A stretch of DNA of 64,000 bases, from positions 310,001-374,000 of the forward strand of contig JACDTU010000003.1 of the NCBI GenBank assembly GCA_022376465.1, read 5' to 3'. Source of the DNA: Cubamyces lactineus. Taxonomy: Eukaryota; Basidiomycota; Agaricomycetes; Polyporales; Polyporaceae. Position 1 is the stretch's first letter. Each line of letters starts with the position of its first letter. A model generated the notes under the pieces. It did not search any database, was not told the DNA's origin, and saw only the letters and a program-made list of their open reading frames with translations. Made by a program: the position numbers and the translations under genes. Positions 47,386 through 59,255 of this stretch are shown piece by piece.

Positions 47386-47869
47386 CACGCGCGGAATTCA
47401 ATATATTCAACGGACAGCGCCGTAAGCCGTAAGCCGTAATGCCTTCTTGAGACTTCTGCTGCCAGTGCTTCGAATTCTCCGCCCGTGGCCCCTCTGTACC
47501 CGCTCGGACTTCGCGTCGCGTCGCGGCCTCTCGTGCGCCCGCGCGTCCGCGCATATTATAGATGCCATACTGTACCCAGTAGATGCGCACTAGAATCTCC
47601 GTCCGCGCCAGAAAATTTTGCGCCGCGCCGCGCGCGCGCCCGCTGGCTGGCTGGAGGGTGCTGGACCCTGGTCCCTGCCCGGGCTCCGAGGAGTCGAGCA
47701 CCGTTTGACACACTCGCGCACTGTGCGCCACGGATGCCGCATTGCCCGCGCAGTAGCTAGGCTAGTAGGGACTAGATGCGCATTGTGCATTATGCCGCGA
47801 TGCTGCACAGGACGGAGTCGGCCGCGTACATGTCTGACTAGGAGTGATGTGCGCGGCGCGGCGGCGTTC
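47386..47869. other. GC-rich spacer
   Basis: No gene supported. Includes two-and-a-half GCCGTAA units near 47418-47438. Confidence 0.35.
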
Positions 47870-47903
47870 GTACCATGTACCACGTACCACGTACCACGTA
47901 CCA
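47870..47903. repeat. GTACCAC tandem repeat, about 5 units of 7 bp
   Basis: Units GTACCAT, then three GTACCAC, then GTACCA. Each unit contains a palindromic GTAC. Confidence 0.9.
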
Positions 47904-48909
47904 GTGCGATGGTAGCCCGCGGGCCCGTTCAGGATGCTTGGATTTGGTCATATCGGCCCCCAGCAAGGCAGCCGAGCCCTCAGAAAGTCTCGACGTGGTG
48001 GCGGCCGCGCCTGAACAGCTCTTTCCCAAAACCCCTGACCCCCGACTCTTTCTTTCTTCCATAACCCTGGCCCACTTCTGACTTCTGCGCGTAACACCGT
48101 TTCCAGCCCGACCCATACACACACTCCTTCGATTATAACTCTCACTTGTCAGTGCAGAACATCAGCCCGGTTCTGTCGCCTTGCAACGGCCAGCTCCGTT
48201 AACGCGTTCCCGCCCTGACCCTGTTGACGAACAGGAGCTCCGCCGACCCTCCGGTCTTCTCCAACGTTTACCGCGTCTTCCTGATTCCGCCAGAGCGTCG
48301 CGAGTCCGAGTCCGCGCGCGCGTGAGCAATAACCACCGCCAGTGTTAAGGACAGGGTACCACACACCACACAGGTGACAGAAGAGCGAATCCCAGTGTCC
48401 CACCCACCCCGACCCCGGCTCGCACATCCCGTCCCCCCGGGGCCCTTGTCTCACCAAAAACCCGGCGTGCAGACCGCAGCCCGCCGCGTTTTCCACCAGC
48501 ACCGCGTTCTTACCTTATAGCCCGGTGCTACCAGTACTTATCGCGGCCGCCACCTCGCGCCGCGGTCCTCCATACCCGCATACCTGTACTCGCACCTGCA
48601 CCACCGTACGCTCGCCTCTCCCCTGCGCCTCTCTCTCTCCCCGATCGTAACGGGTTGAGCTCCTCCCGCGACCTCCACGCGTATTTCGCCAGCTCTCGTC
48701 CGCTCGTCCCGCTTGAAGAGCCCGACTATATCTGAGCATCTCCCCCCTCTTCCTCTTCCCTACCTCGCCCCAGCAATCCGCGCGTCCATAAACCCGGTCG
48801 CGCATCTCTCGTGGACCGCCGTCTATACCTCCGCACTTCCACATCTCGCTCCCTTTCTCTCTCTCGCGCGCGCGCACATTCAACGCAAACGCAAACGCAC
48901 GCCCTCAAG
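47904..48909. promoter_or_regulatory. Upstream region of P450 gene 2
   Basis: About 1 kb with no supported gene. The last 200 bp are C/T-rich (pyrimidine tracts are common just upstream of start sites in basidiomycetes), ending in AACGCAAACGCAAACGCAC before the start codon context CAAGATGGC. Confidence 0.35.
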
Positions 48910-51906
48910 ATGGCAGCACATTTACTCTCCTCGTCTCCCTCCTCCGTCGTGGTCCTCCTCTCCGCCGCGGCGCTCCTCTACATCGTCCAATGGCTCGCGA
49001 ACCGGTCGCGCCAAGACGTGCACCGCGTCCCCCGCGCGGTAAGTCTTCACTTTCACTCTGTGCATCTCGCGCGGTCCTGCGCATGCGCTATGTGCCCTCT
49101 ATCGCCCTGCTAGCACTGTGGTATGTCGGGTGTAACTCCGTAACTCCTCGGAGGGCGGCTCGCGCGCGCGTGCATACGTCTGCGGCGTCGCAGCGTTCTT
49201 CGTGCGCGTGTCCCGTGAGCTGCGCGAGATGACGAGATGACGAGATGACGAGACTGCTAGCGAAATGGTCCGTCGGTCGGAGGAAGAGAGCATATACGTA
49301 TACTCAGACTTCAAGGAGCGCGAGGATGTGATGCAGATGATGCTAACTTCGCTTTGCTCTGCGTAACAGCCGAGCAAGGACGCGCACTGGCTTTGGGGCC
49401 ACGAGCTCGCGACGTTCAAGGGCGAGGCCACGGAGACGTACTCCAAGTGGGTCGCGCGCTGCGGGTCTCTGTTCCGCGTCAAGGGCGCGCTCTTCCACCC
49501 CGACATCGTGCGTACCCTCCCACAGTGCTTGAGAATTTCTTTGCTGACTGTCATGATGTGTGCGCGCGCGCGTGCCTGTGTCGGTGCCAATGTAGATTGT
49601 CGCGGCGGACCACGCTGCCGTGCACCACATCTTCCACAACGCCGATGATTACGGTCAGTACCTTCGCCTGTCATACCGCCCTTTCATTTGCCCTGTGGTT
49701 GCGATCCCACGCCGTCCTACACGATTTGTATGCGGCGCGCATCTGCTTCTACTTCACCCACCCATCTCGCGCCGCTCTCTTCCCTTCATCAGAATTTTCT
49801 TTCTCCTTCGCCCTTTCTCGCAATTCTAGGGCGTCTCGTTCTCAGGCCCCTTCGTGCCTCCGATGACGCAGACAGGATTCGTCTTCGTCCTCCTCCGCCG
49901 GTATCGCGCTGCTGTGTGAGAACCGGATGCTGACGCACGTTCTCGTCCCCGTTCTCGGTCTTGCAGTGAAGTCACCGGCGTTCAGACCGCCCATCGCGAA
50001 CGTCCTGGGCAAGGGCCTCGTCTGGGCAGAAGGCGAGGAACACAAGACGCAGCGCCGCGTCATCTCCCCCGCGTTCTCGTGAGTGCATTCACTCCTTTGC
50101 GCAGTATCTTGTCTTCTTTGCATGGGCGGAGGCACGTCATAGCGCGCTGCTCTCGTTATTGCCTCCTGCGCTGCTGTGATGTGGGCGTATCTCGCTGGAG
50201 AGTTCGTTCCTCGCGTCCGCGTCCTCCGATAGGGACGACCAAGCCCCGCCGCCATTGCCTCTGCGGGAGCAGAGTAGGCATATACGAGCAAGCGATTGCG
50301 CGCATCTGGCGTCCAGGCATGGTGCATTGGCAGGCGAGGAAGAACTCGTGTACTGACTTCGCTCCGACACAGGTCGGAGGCCATCAGGGGCATGGCGGAC
50401 GACATTTCAGAGTGCTCCGAAAAGGCAAGTCTCTTACTGGATCTGGCGAAGGGGGCCCGCCGCTGATCTCCCGATGTCCCGATACGCCACTGCCACTGCC
50501 CGTGCCGCTTTTGCCCCGCGCCCGCCTTTGCTCTCCTCGATCTGGGTGTGCCGATGGATGTGCTCAATGGGTGCGTTGGATGCTTGCTGACCGGTTGCGC
50601 AACTCGCATTCGACCCGTGCGACGAGCAGCTCGAGAGCCGACTGACGAACCATGTGCTCTCCTCCGGAGGCGCTGTGACCGTGAACATGACCGAATACAC
50701 CTCCACTTGCACGTACGTCCCTTTTCTCCCACTCGCGCGCACACCCATGCCATCCACGAGAAACGAGCCCACGCTGACGCTCACCTCGCTCACCCTGGGC
50801 GCACCGTGTTGCCAGGCTCGACATTATCGGCCGTGTCGCCTTCGGGCACGACTTCAAGTCCGGCCAGAGCCTTGAAGCAAAGGAGATTCACGCGTCCTGG
50901 ATCGGGCACGTCAACACCGGGCTCGGCTTCAGCGGCTTCGTCTCAATGCTCGTCGTGCGCGCCCTGCCGTTCGTCATGACACTCATGACCAAGCTCCCGC
51001 TCGCGACAATCCGCGCCGGCGGGCGCATCCGCGAGATCACGACCAAGCTCTCGATGCGTCTGCTCGAGAGCGGGAGTGTGAGCGAGAAGGGGCGCGACAT
51101 CATGAGTATCCTCGTGAACGCGCAGCGCGGTTCGAAGACGCGCGGGCTCACCGCGCAGCAGATCGTCCAGAACATCAGCACGTTCATCATGGTCGGGCAC
51201 GAGACGACCGCGGGCTCGCTCAGCTTCACGCTCCTCGAGCTCGCCCGCCGCCCAGACGTCCAGGCAAAGCTCCGCGAGGAAATCCGGAACGCTGGCCGCG
51301 AGCTCAGCTACGACGACATCCAGCGCCTCGAGTTCCTCGACGCCGTCGTCAAGGAAGGGTGCGTGTTCTATATGCGTCTTGCGGGTATTTCTGCTACCGT
51401 GACACTCACCGATCCATGTGCATTCGAACAGCCTCCGCCTGAATCCCGCCTCGCCACAAACGGAGCGCGTCGCGCTCAAGGACGACGTGATTCCCCTCAG
51501 CACGCCCATCGTCACGCCCTCCGGAGAGAAGCTCAGCTCGCTCCGGGTGTGCGCCGGGCAGGTCTTTCACATCCCGTTCATGACGATGAACACGAACCCG
51601 GCCGTGTGGGGCCCCGACGGCGCCGAGTTCAAGCCCGAGCGGTGGCTCACCCCCGGGGGCGTGCCCGCGGCGAGCGAGCTGCCGAGCGGCTGGAGCGGGA
51701 TCACGACGTTCTGCGACGGCCCGAGGAACTGCATCGGGTACCGACTCGCGATCTTCGAGTTCAAGGTGATCCTCGCGACGCTGGTTCGCAGCCTGGAGTT
51801 CCACGAGACGACGGCGCGGGTGGTGCGCAAGATCTCACCGACGCTCCAGCCCGTCACGGATGGCAGGGGCGGCCTGTTGCCGTTGCACGTTACCTTGGCG
51901 CAGTGA
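48910..51906 (+). CDS. Cytochrome P450 monooxygenase 2
   Basis: Exons 48910-49038, 49370-49507, 49596-49653, 49967-50078, 50373-50424, 50630-50712, 50816-51358, 51432-51906 give 529 aa, a normal fungal P450 length. The N-terminus is a membrane anchor (SVVVLLSAAALLYIVQWLA). Landmarks are GEEHKTQRRVISPAF (helix C WxxxR region), the I-helix MVGHETTAGS, ExxR in KEGLRLNPA, EFKPERW, and the heme loop FCDGPRNCIGYRLAIFEFK with the Cys ligand. Introns are much longer (70-331 bp) than in P450 gene 1 and exons fewer, so the two P450s are not recent duplicates. The intron 50425-50629 starts with GCAAGT (AAG|GCAAGT), a GC-AG intron. Without splicing, the heme exon would be out of frame. Substrate unknown. 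Confidence 0.94.
49226..49253. repeat. GAGATGAC tandem repeat inside P450 gene 2 intron 1
   Basis: About 3.5 copies of an 8-bp unit in the 331-bp first intron. Confidence 0.85.
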
Positions 51907-53160
51907 GCGCCGTATTTGGTGCTCGTGCTTGTAGTGGTGAAGGTGCCCACGGGACGTATCTTGCAACTCGCCCTCTCCTGGTTCATGGCGCACGCACCGG
52001 CGACTTCCTCTAATGTCTCCCGCGTCTCCGGCAGACTGCGCGATCCTCCATCGCTATCCACCTTCGCTCTCTCGCTCTCTCCCGTCTCTGCGCCCCCCAT
52101 CTCCCATCGGTAGCGTTTCTCATTCTTTTCTCACCCTTTGTGCCCTCATCCGAGCCCGGGATTAATCCATAAGGTGTGTGATAGTTGCGGATCGTCGCAG
52201 TTTTACTACTCGTAGCAACTGGCTTGGTTGAGACATTTCGGTAATTTCTCACACCCCTTCCTCCTCCTTCCTTCCTCTCCTCCCTCCAGTCTCAGCATGT
52301 ATTATATATTGACATCATGTTGGTCGCCAGCGCGGTGCGACGGTAGTTGGCTTTTTCCGTAGCACGACACAGCGCTAGCGGCGGCATCTACTACTATCGA
52401 TATCACTGCTATTCTATTTACTTACTCTACGGTTTGTGCGGAGATTCGCGTCTAATGAAGCTCCTCTTTATTATTCGCCCAAACTCCTTCCTGATATCAA
52501 TCGTGTTGGATTCGACAGTTGAAGATACAATGAGCGGTGAGTGAGGATTTACTGCCTTCGATTTCTCCGTGATACCGGCGGGCGACGAATATATCCATGC
52601 ATTATGCCGGGGCTTCGACACCCCGGCCTGATAGGAGATCATCGTATGCATGCGCATGGTGCATGCAAAGCACATTCTTCGATGTCGACGCTGACATCTG
52701 CATCAACAGTGTGGTTTTCAATGTTCAAGCCGGATATGATGATGGATCCTGCCTTCTCGAGACTCCGATCTGCCAATGCTCTCGGAGCGCGGTCAATCGC
52801 AAGCTCGGTGCCGCTCCTCCTCCCTGTCAGTAAATGTGCACCGCACCGCTACATGTCGTGCCGGTAAGATTGCACGAACCTGCCCTCGAAGAACCACGAT
52901 GACCACATATGATGTACTGATGTAGCTCGGAGACGTCGACGTCGCCAACGTCGATGCGTTCCGACACTGTGCACGGTGCCGGGGCCGGGTCAGGAAAATC
53001 GTGTTCAGGTTGCACGGAGCACTGATGTGTCCTAGATTCACGCCGGTGCACTGAGGAGGCTGCCTGTCTCTAGTATACGGGCAATGCAAACGGTGTTCGA
53101 GCCGTGGCGTACATCATTGAAGGTACGCAGCCTCGAGCTCCTTCGGGCACCAGGCACGGG
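51907..53160. other. Spacer downstream of P450 gene 2
   Basis: About 1.25 kb with the P450 3' end and no further supported gene. Confidence 0.4.
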
Positions 53161-53185
53161 GCCTGAGACCCGCGGTGTCTCAGGC
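53161..53185. repeat. Perfect 9-bp stem hairpin, 7-nt loop
   Basis: GCCTGAGAC (53161-53169) and GTCTCAGGC (53177-53185) are perfect inverted copies around CCGCGGT. No gene context explains it. Confidence 0.8.
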
Positions 53186-56100
53186 AACATTCCTCAGTCG
53201 TCCCCTTACAATCCTAATGCCTCTCTCTGCCTCTCTACATTGTCAGACTCTAAGACAGGATGATGCCCGTGGCCAGGGCATCCGGGTCGGCGATACAAAC
53301 TTAGATTTTGGCCTCAGCCAGGTCCATCCGCTCAGGACATACCGAATTGACGACGGGAACCGGATCGGGCCCTCTTGAGCCCACAGCTACCATCACAATG
53401 TCAAATACTCTTGCAGACTCTCCAAACGCTGGTAAGCTTTCATCCGCGCATTCCCCTGAGCTTGGAGAACTTGAATGCGTAGTACGGTGACGTCGTGTCT
53501 TGGATAGATCGCCTACAATCAGTCTACAATCCCGTCTGCGGGCAGCACGATGTTCCTGGTTCCAGGCCCCATGTCTCAGGGATTGCCGGGAGGGGGTAGG
53601 GGAGACGATCTTCAAGTTCCTTACCCTCGTAGCTATGATCTGTCCTCATACCTATGTCGACGTCGACAACGCCATATTCCAGGAGGGCAAACGATTCCCC
53701 GGACTCACCTGAGGCCGCTAGATGCACACATCACGTGTACTAGTACACTCACCATGAAGCCAATATCCGCGCGCAAGTTGGCATCAACTTCAGCGCTCAG
53801 AGCCAGCGGTAACATCGGTGGGGCCGCATGTCAGTATCGCGCCGTCAACTGACGAAGTGGCAATCGCGTGACCTCCGCCTGGGACATCTTCACCAGGCCC
53901 ACGGTCGGGTTCGGAGCGGGGACGCTGCGGCGCACCATGCGCCACAAGATAATACACACCTCGTTCGTGCGACATGCAAGTCGTGAGCTTCGAAGAAGCC
54001 GTATACTGAGTCCATAGAAAACCGCGCCTTGAGGACAGGTCTTTACGGCAGAACCGTTCAAAATGAAATATTGCACTTCGGTGGCTGATGAAGAAGCGGC
54101 GGGGTAGTTGCAGTACGTGAGCGCTGCGCGCGGACGTATTAAGCCTGGGCCCGTGCCCGTGGGACGCGCGGAGGTGAGCGTGCTTCTTGCGCCGAGTGTG
54201 CTTCTCGCGTATCTGCGAAAATGGCTGGGGAGCTCGTGGGCGTGAGGTTTCGTGAGGAGCTGGTCCGGCCATTGGCACTGGCAGCTGTCTGCGGGTGAGT
54301 TCGAGTATGACGCGTTTGTGACTTGTCTCTGCTCCGCTGGAGTGAATACGAAATCACAATCACAAGCCTGAGCTGTGGACGACGCGTTTGGCAGGCGTGT
54401 GGTAGGCCCAAGATGGGTTGGTAATCCCACTTTCAAGCGCACACTGACATATCTCTATCGGACGGACTGATCCGGCACGAATCAATCACAGCGATGTATT
54501 ATGTGTGTATTGAACTCACCTCAAGTACGGCCCTGCGTCCTGCAACAGCAGAAGCCTGAGAAGCCCGCCGTCGACGTTAAGCAGGGCACTCGGAGATGGG
54601 AAGATGCGCTCGTTCGCTCGCTCGGGGAACAAGGAACACGGGCCATATGGTAGGCCCAAAGGCGCGTCATGCGGCTTCGGTCGTGCTTCGCACAGGGTGT
54701 GGGACAAGGGAGAAGGAGGGCCTTGCGCGGCCTTCTTGAGCGAAGCACGGCGCCACACAAGTCCTATGTGCCATTTGGGCATGTGCACCCGAGGGCGTTC
54801 AGGTCGTCTCCGTCAGTGTCCGCTGTCTGTGAGCACTATGCATTAACAGACTTGACGTACTCATAATGGGCGTCATGGCTGGAGGGGAACGGCCGTCGCT
54901 GCACGTGCCGCTGAAGTTGAAGTTGAACTTTACAATGGACTGAAACGCACGTCCAATGGTTAGACGGTGGGCTATGAGATTGCATCAACTTTGCATGGCT
55001 AATTGCGCGCCTACCGTCCCAGGTTTCAATTTCGAGGCGAAAAGGTCGATCCACTGGGACTCTCCATGCTGACTTTGCTACCATTCACCGGTGATCGACT
55101 CTGCTATCAGTCGGCACTTGCGCCACAGTCCCTGCAGGAATTCGACAAATTCAATACACACGCAGAGCTGTCAATCGTCTTCGGCGCAAAGCGGCACTCA
55201 CCGTGCAATCAGTCAGACGTGTTCGTCTTTTTGGATTCTGATGCCGCACGACAGCAACGACAGCACGCGCCCACTCGCGCTGCGACCAGAACGATCTGCA
55301 ACGGTGAGAAGTCAGGGTTATCGCCATCCCGGGCGCGCTATGCAGATACGTACCGACGACTTCTCTTTGGCAATCTTTTGGCGTTTAGCCCTTTTCTCAA
55401 GCCGCTGAATCGTCGACGCACCGGCGCGCCGCGCGTATGTCAAACGGGGAGGGTTCGCGCTGCGGAGATCTTTCAGAATGCATGATGATGATGGAGCCCA
55501 GCGGCCATTGCACGCGGCTGAACCCCAAGGCCCAGTCGGCGCGTCATAAGGGGGACGATCTGGACTTGCGCTCGATGGGGGGGTTCGCCCAGAGCCACTT
55601 CCGTCCTTTGAAATCTTCAGAAAGCTAGACGAGCCGAGGGCGTAGTATGGCGTACATATGGCTCTGTTGGGCGTTGGATATTGTTAGCATCCGCCTGAGG
55701 AATAAATAGCACACACATACAGTACATATACACGACTTCACTCTCCATCAGTAAGTACCTGTCTTTATGGCGCGAAGTGGATCCAGCCGTGCACCTGCCG
55801 ACGGCTTGAATTGAGCGGATGGAGTTGATACTTTGTGCGTCTCGCCCAAAAACTCAATTCAGAGTATGAAGCTTCTGCTTCGCGGGGCGTACGTCGGAAA
55901 GTATGAAATTATGCATACGTGTTGGACTTGTTGTAGGCGCTGCTGCACGATGATGCGGGTCTCCTCCGGAGTCCCCGATGCACCCCTCGCGATCGCGCCC
56001 GCCTCGACGTCGCCTGCAGCGCGACCCTGTCCGCCTCCGCGCCGGCGGAAGTAGGCATCGGACAATTTTCCTAAGCCCCAGGACCTGATGGAATGCCTCG

Positions 56101-58328
56101 TCGTCGCTCGGCGCGGCCGGCCAAGTCCCCGAGACGACCCTGGACGCTGTAACTGGCGGCGCAACGTGCCGACCCTGAGCGCGGGAGTCGAGGCCGAGGT
56201 GAACATTGAGCCATCCCGATCCCCGATTCCCGACTCGTGCTGATGCGACGCACAGCGCATCATGCCGCATTCATGCGAGGCAGCGCTTCGCTATGTCTGT
56301 TCGCGGGTGAGTGTAGCGGGAACCTATCGGTGATAGGCTGTGAGGCGAGGGCTGGACCGCAGCAGACCGCATACTCGCCTCAATACTCGTGATTCCGAAG
56401 TGGCCACGTACACCGGCGCCCACAACTGCTACTGCTGGCACTTGCGCCTCCCGCCTCACCCCCGGTGTTCGTCTCCCCAAATCGGCGCCGTGGCGGCGAC
56501 GTTGGCTGCTGGCAGCGACAACGACATCGACACCCCAGCACGCCACATCCGATGCCAACATTGACCGCGTCCTCTCCACAGGTAACGTTAGCCATCGACA
56601 GCTGAATCGACTCTCGAGCGGCGGCGGTCGGTTGATAGGCACGGGACGGTGCCGAGTTGCTTTCCTGACAGCAAAGCGACGGGGGTGATCGTTGTAGTCT
56701 GACGGACGTCGCTGGATGATCCTGGGAGCGAACACAAGCACCAAGCTCAAGCGCGGCAGGACGCGCCGGGCGTACAAGTCGGCTCGTCCGACGTCGATCT
56801 ACGAGCGAATACCCCAGCTGTTGTGAGCAGCAATCGCTAGCCCGTGATTTGTCGTTCACGAGCCCTGTGCGGTCTCTGTTGAGGCTGCTCGACGAGAACG
56901 GCATAGAGCTTGAGGCACGTTACAATGCGGCCCACGCCCGACCCGCCCCGCCACGGGAACCACAGTGCTGCATACGGTCGATTCGTCGAGACGTGCACAT
57001 GGAGCACTTGGACGTCTCGACACCTCGCCGACTCCAAGGTTTCTTGCCGAAGCTTCTCCTCTCGCGCACTTCCACTTTGGACTTGTTCGGTCGCGAGCAG
57101 ACGTCCCGCGTCATCTATGGCCGAATGCAGAACGGGTGCCTCAAGGTTCCTTCATGCGTAGAGCCTGGACCCGCCGTTCGACATTTTGAGGGTGTCGTCC
57201 GGGAGGGTGCTCTGCAGCCATGCGCATGTCTTTTCTGAGGGTGTGCGTTGCTTGAGGCCGCTATCGTGAATGCATGTTAGGCTATCTGGAGCGATGCTTA
57301 GATCAGCCAAGGGTTAATTTTGATAGGTGTACAGAACGGGTAGGACAACGGAACGCACTCATAGATCTGCTCTATAGTGAATTTGTGGAGGACTCGGACA
57401 TGGGAAGAGGTGCAGAGCCTATCGTGACGATTATTGCCACTAATCGCGAGATGTTTGGGTATCTTGTCCGTCGGGGCAGCACGCTCGTATGGCATATTGC
57501 GACTTGCGCGTTGATCATGACAAGACTCTGCAGCTCTTGCTACCTTTGCCTTGTAGCCAGCAGGGACAAACTGAACAGGTCCAGGTTGTTTGAACGTCAG
57601 GAAGCTGTGAGCGTCATCGATCACTGCTAGTGTCTGTTAATCTTATTGCCATAGATAAGTACCCAGAAAATACTCTAAATAACCATGAGCACCTTTCTTC
57701 TTACCTTATTTGGGCTTATTGGGCCACTCAATCAATATAACTGGGCGCCTGCAGATCGTCACTGCGTTGCGATCAATCGCGACCTCCAAGAAAGCAAGAA
57801 AGAAGAGGGTTGGTAGGTTAGAACCCTTCGAACCCTCCGAATGGCAATCTCCTCCTTGCGCACCCGTCACCGCACGTCGATGTATCGCGTTCGCCCATTC
57901 TAGCAGCGATGGCCTGCCCATATGAACCAACGTGGCGCCCAGAACGCCGATACCGCGGCCCCACGCTGCGGGGGAGTGGTCGAGTTTATTGAACCTTGTG
58001 TCGAGAGGCCGCAACTTGGTAGGTGCGTTACAGGGCAGCGGGTCCTCTCGCAGTCAGGGCGGCGGACGAGGAGGAGAGCGCGACAGGGACGTCGACATCG
58101 ACGTCAGAAGCATTGAGCTGGTACGCCAGAAGCGGCCGGGGAACAAGGGCGGAGAGGACGACCGCGGGCTTCGACGAGGCCGCTTGGACGGCGACATGAA
58201 CGAGGGTTGCGGAAGTGGCAGAAGTTGCCCCTCCCCTGCGAGGTGCGTCCCAGACGAGCGAAGTCGACGTCGACGTTGCGCGCTGTCTCCCGCCCAAAGA
58301 GGCAGTTCTCTGACATGTGCTCGGAAAA
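53186..58328. other. Long gene-poor interval
   Basis: About 5.1 kb. Open frames of 100-200 codons occur on both strands and overlap (for example 53831-54442 minus, 55854-56270 minus, 56380-56904 minus, 56849-57238 plus), but none shows a recognisable domain, a membrane pattern or a sensible splice partner. A few stretches could be relics of genes. I cannot support any. Confidence 0.35.
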
Positions 58329-58349
58329 CAGACAGACAGACAGACAGAA
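58329..58349. repeat. (GACA)n microsatellite
   Basis: About five GACA units in GC-rich upstream DNA of 7-TM paralog B. Confidence 0.9.
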
Positions 58350-59255
58350 CGCTGTTTCCCTCCAGGGCAGAGCCATCCCCGCTCTCTCGTCGCCACGCGC
58401 CCAGGGGATGCGATGCAATAGGCTTTGTGTGGGGTAGGCTTCCACTCCCGGCACGCGCCGTTGCCCTCCTCGACCGCACCTTGTTGCCTCGCGACCTCGA
58501 TGCACGACGCGCGCTGCGCTGCTCTCGAACGCGAACGCGAACACGTGCAGCGTGAGAGTGTGTGCGAACACGAGGGCGAGGAGGTGCATGCACACAGCGT
58601 GGGCGTGGGTGGGTCTGGGACGAGGGCCGAGCTCGAGGGTCGGATTGTTCGGGGGAGCGTGCGTCCGCTCGTAGGATGTGACAGGTCGAAAGCAAGAGAG
58701 AAGCACTGCCGGCCGCGGTGTCCGTTCGAATTGGAAAGCGCGGGAGAGAAGTGGCCATCTGCCTCTCTCTCTGCGCCTGCCCTGTCCTGCCCCGCACCAC
58801 ACGCGCTCTGAAAGGGGTGCCTACTGTATGCGCGTCGAGGAAGGAGAGGACAGGCCGACCGCGTCCGTTTCGCAGGAAGAAGCTTCGACGGCGGTCCCTT
58901 GCGATCAGTGTATACACTACTCTCCGCCCCTCTTCCCCAATCGCTCCCCGCAAGAAGGCGTGTGCTTCTCCCCCGAGTAAACAACGTCCCCGCTGCAGGG
59001 ACTCCGTGACGACTAGCACTCCGCCTCATATATCTCCTCCCATGCTTCACCCTCTTCCCCTCCCAAGGCCTCTTCATCACCGCCCACGTCGTCCCGCTGC
59101 CTGTTCGTCTGCCCCATTCCCCTTCCTCCCCTCTTTCCTCTTCTCCTCCGCGTCCGACCCCGACGCTCCTCCGTGCAACCATCGTGATCCCTCCCTCTCG
59201 AACATAGTCGCCGTCATCGCCATCACTCGCCTCCTCCGACAACGCCACAGTCAAA
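58350..59255. promoter_or_regulatory. Upstream region of 7-TM paralog B
   Basis: About 900 bp, GC-rich, with a C/T-rich final 200 bp leading to CAAAATGG at the start codon. Several frames are open antisense across it (up to 420 codons) but are rejected as coding. Confidence 0.4.

Noticed and set aside
49842..50753. 303-codon minus-strand frame inside P450 gene 2
   Set aside because: It lies antisense to P450 exons and introns and has no recognisable domain.
53831..54442. 203-codon minus-strand frame
   Set aside because: No start context, no motif, overlapped by other open frames of similar composition.
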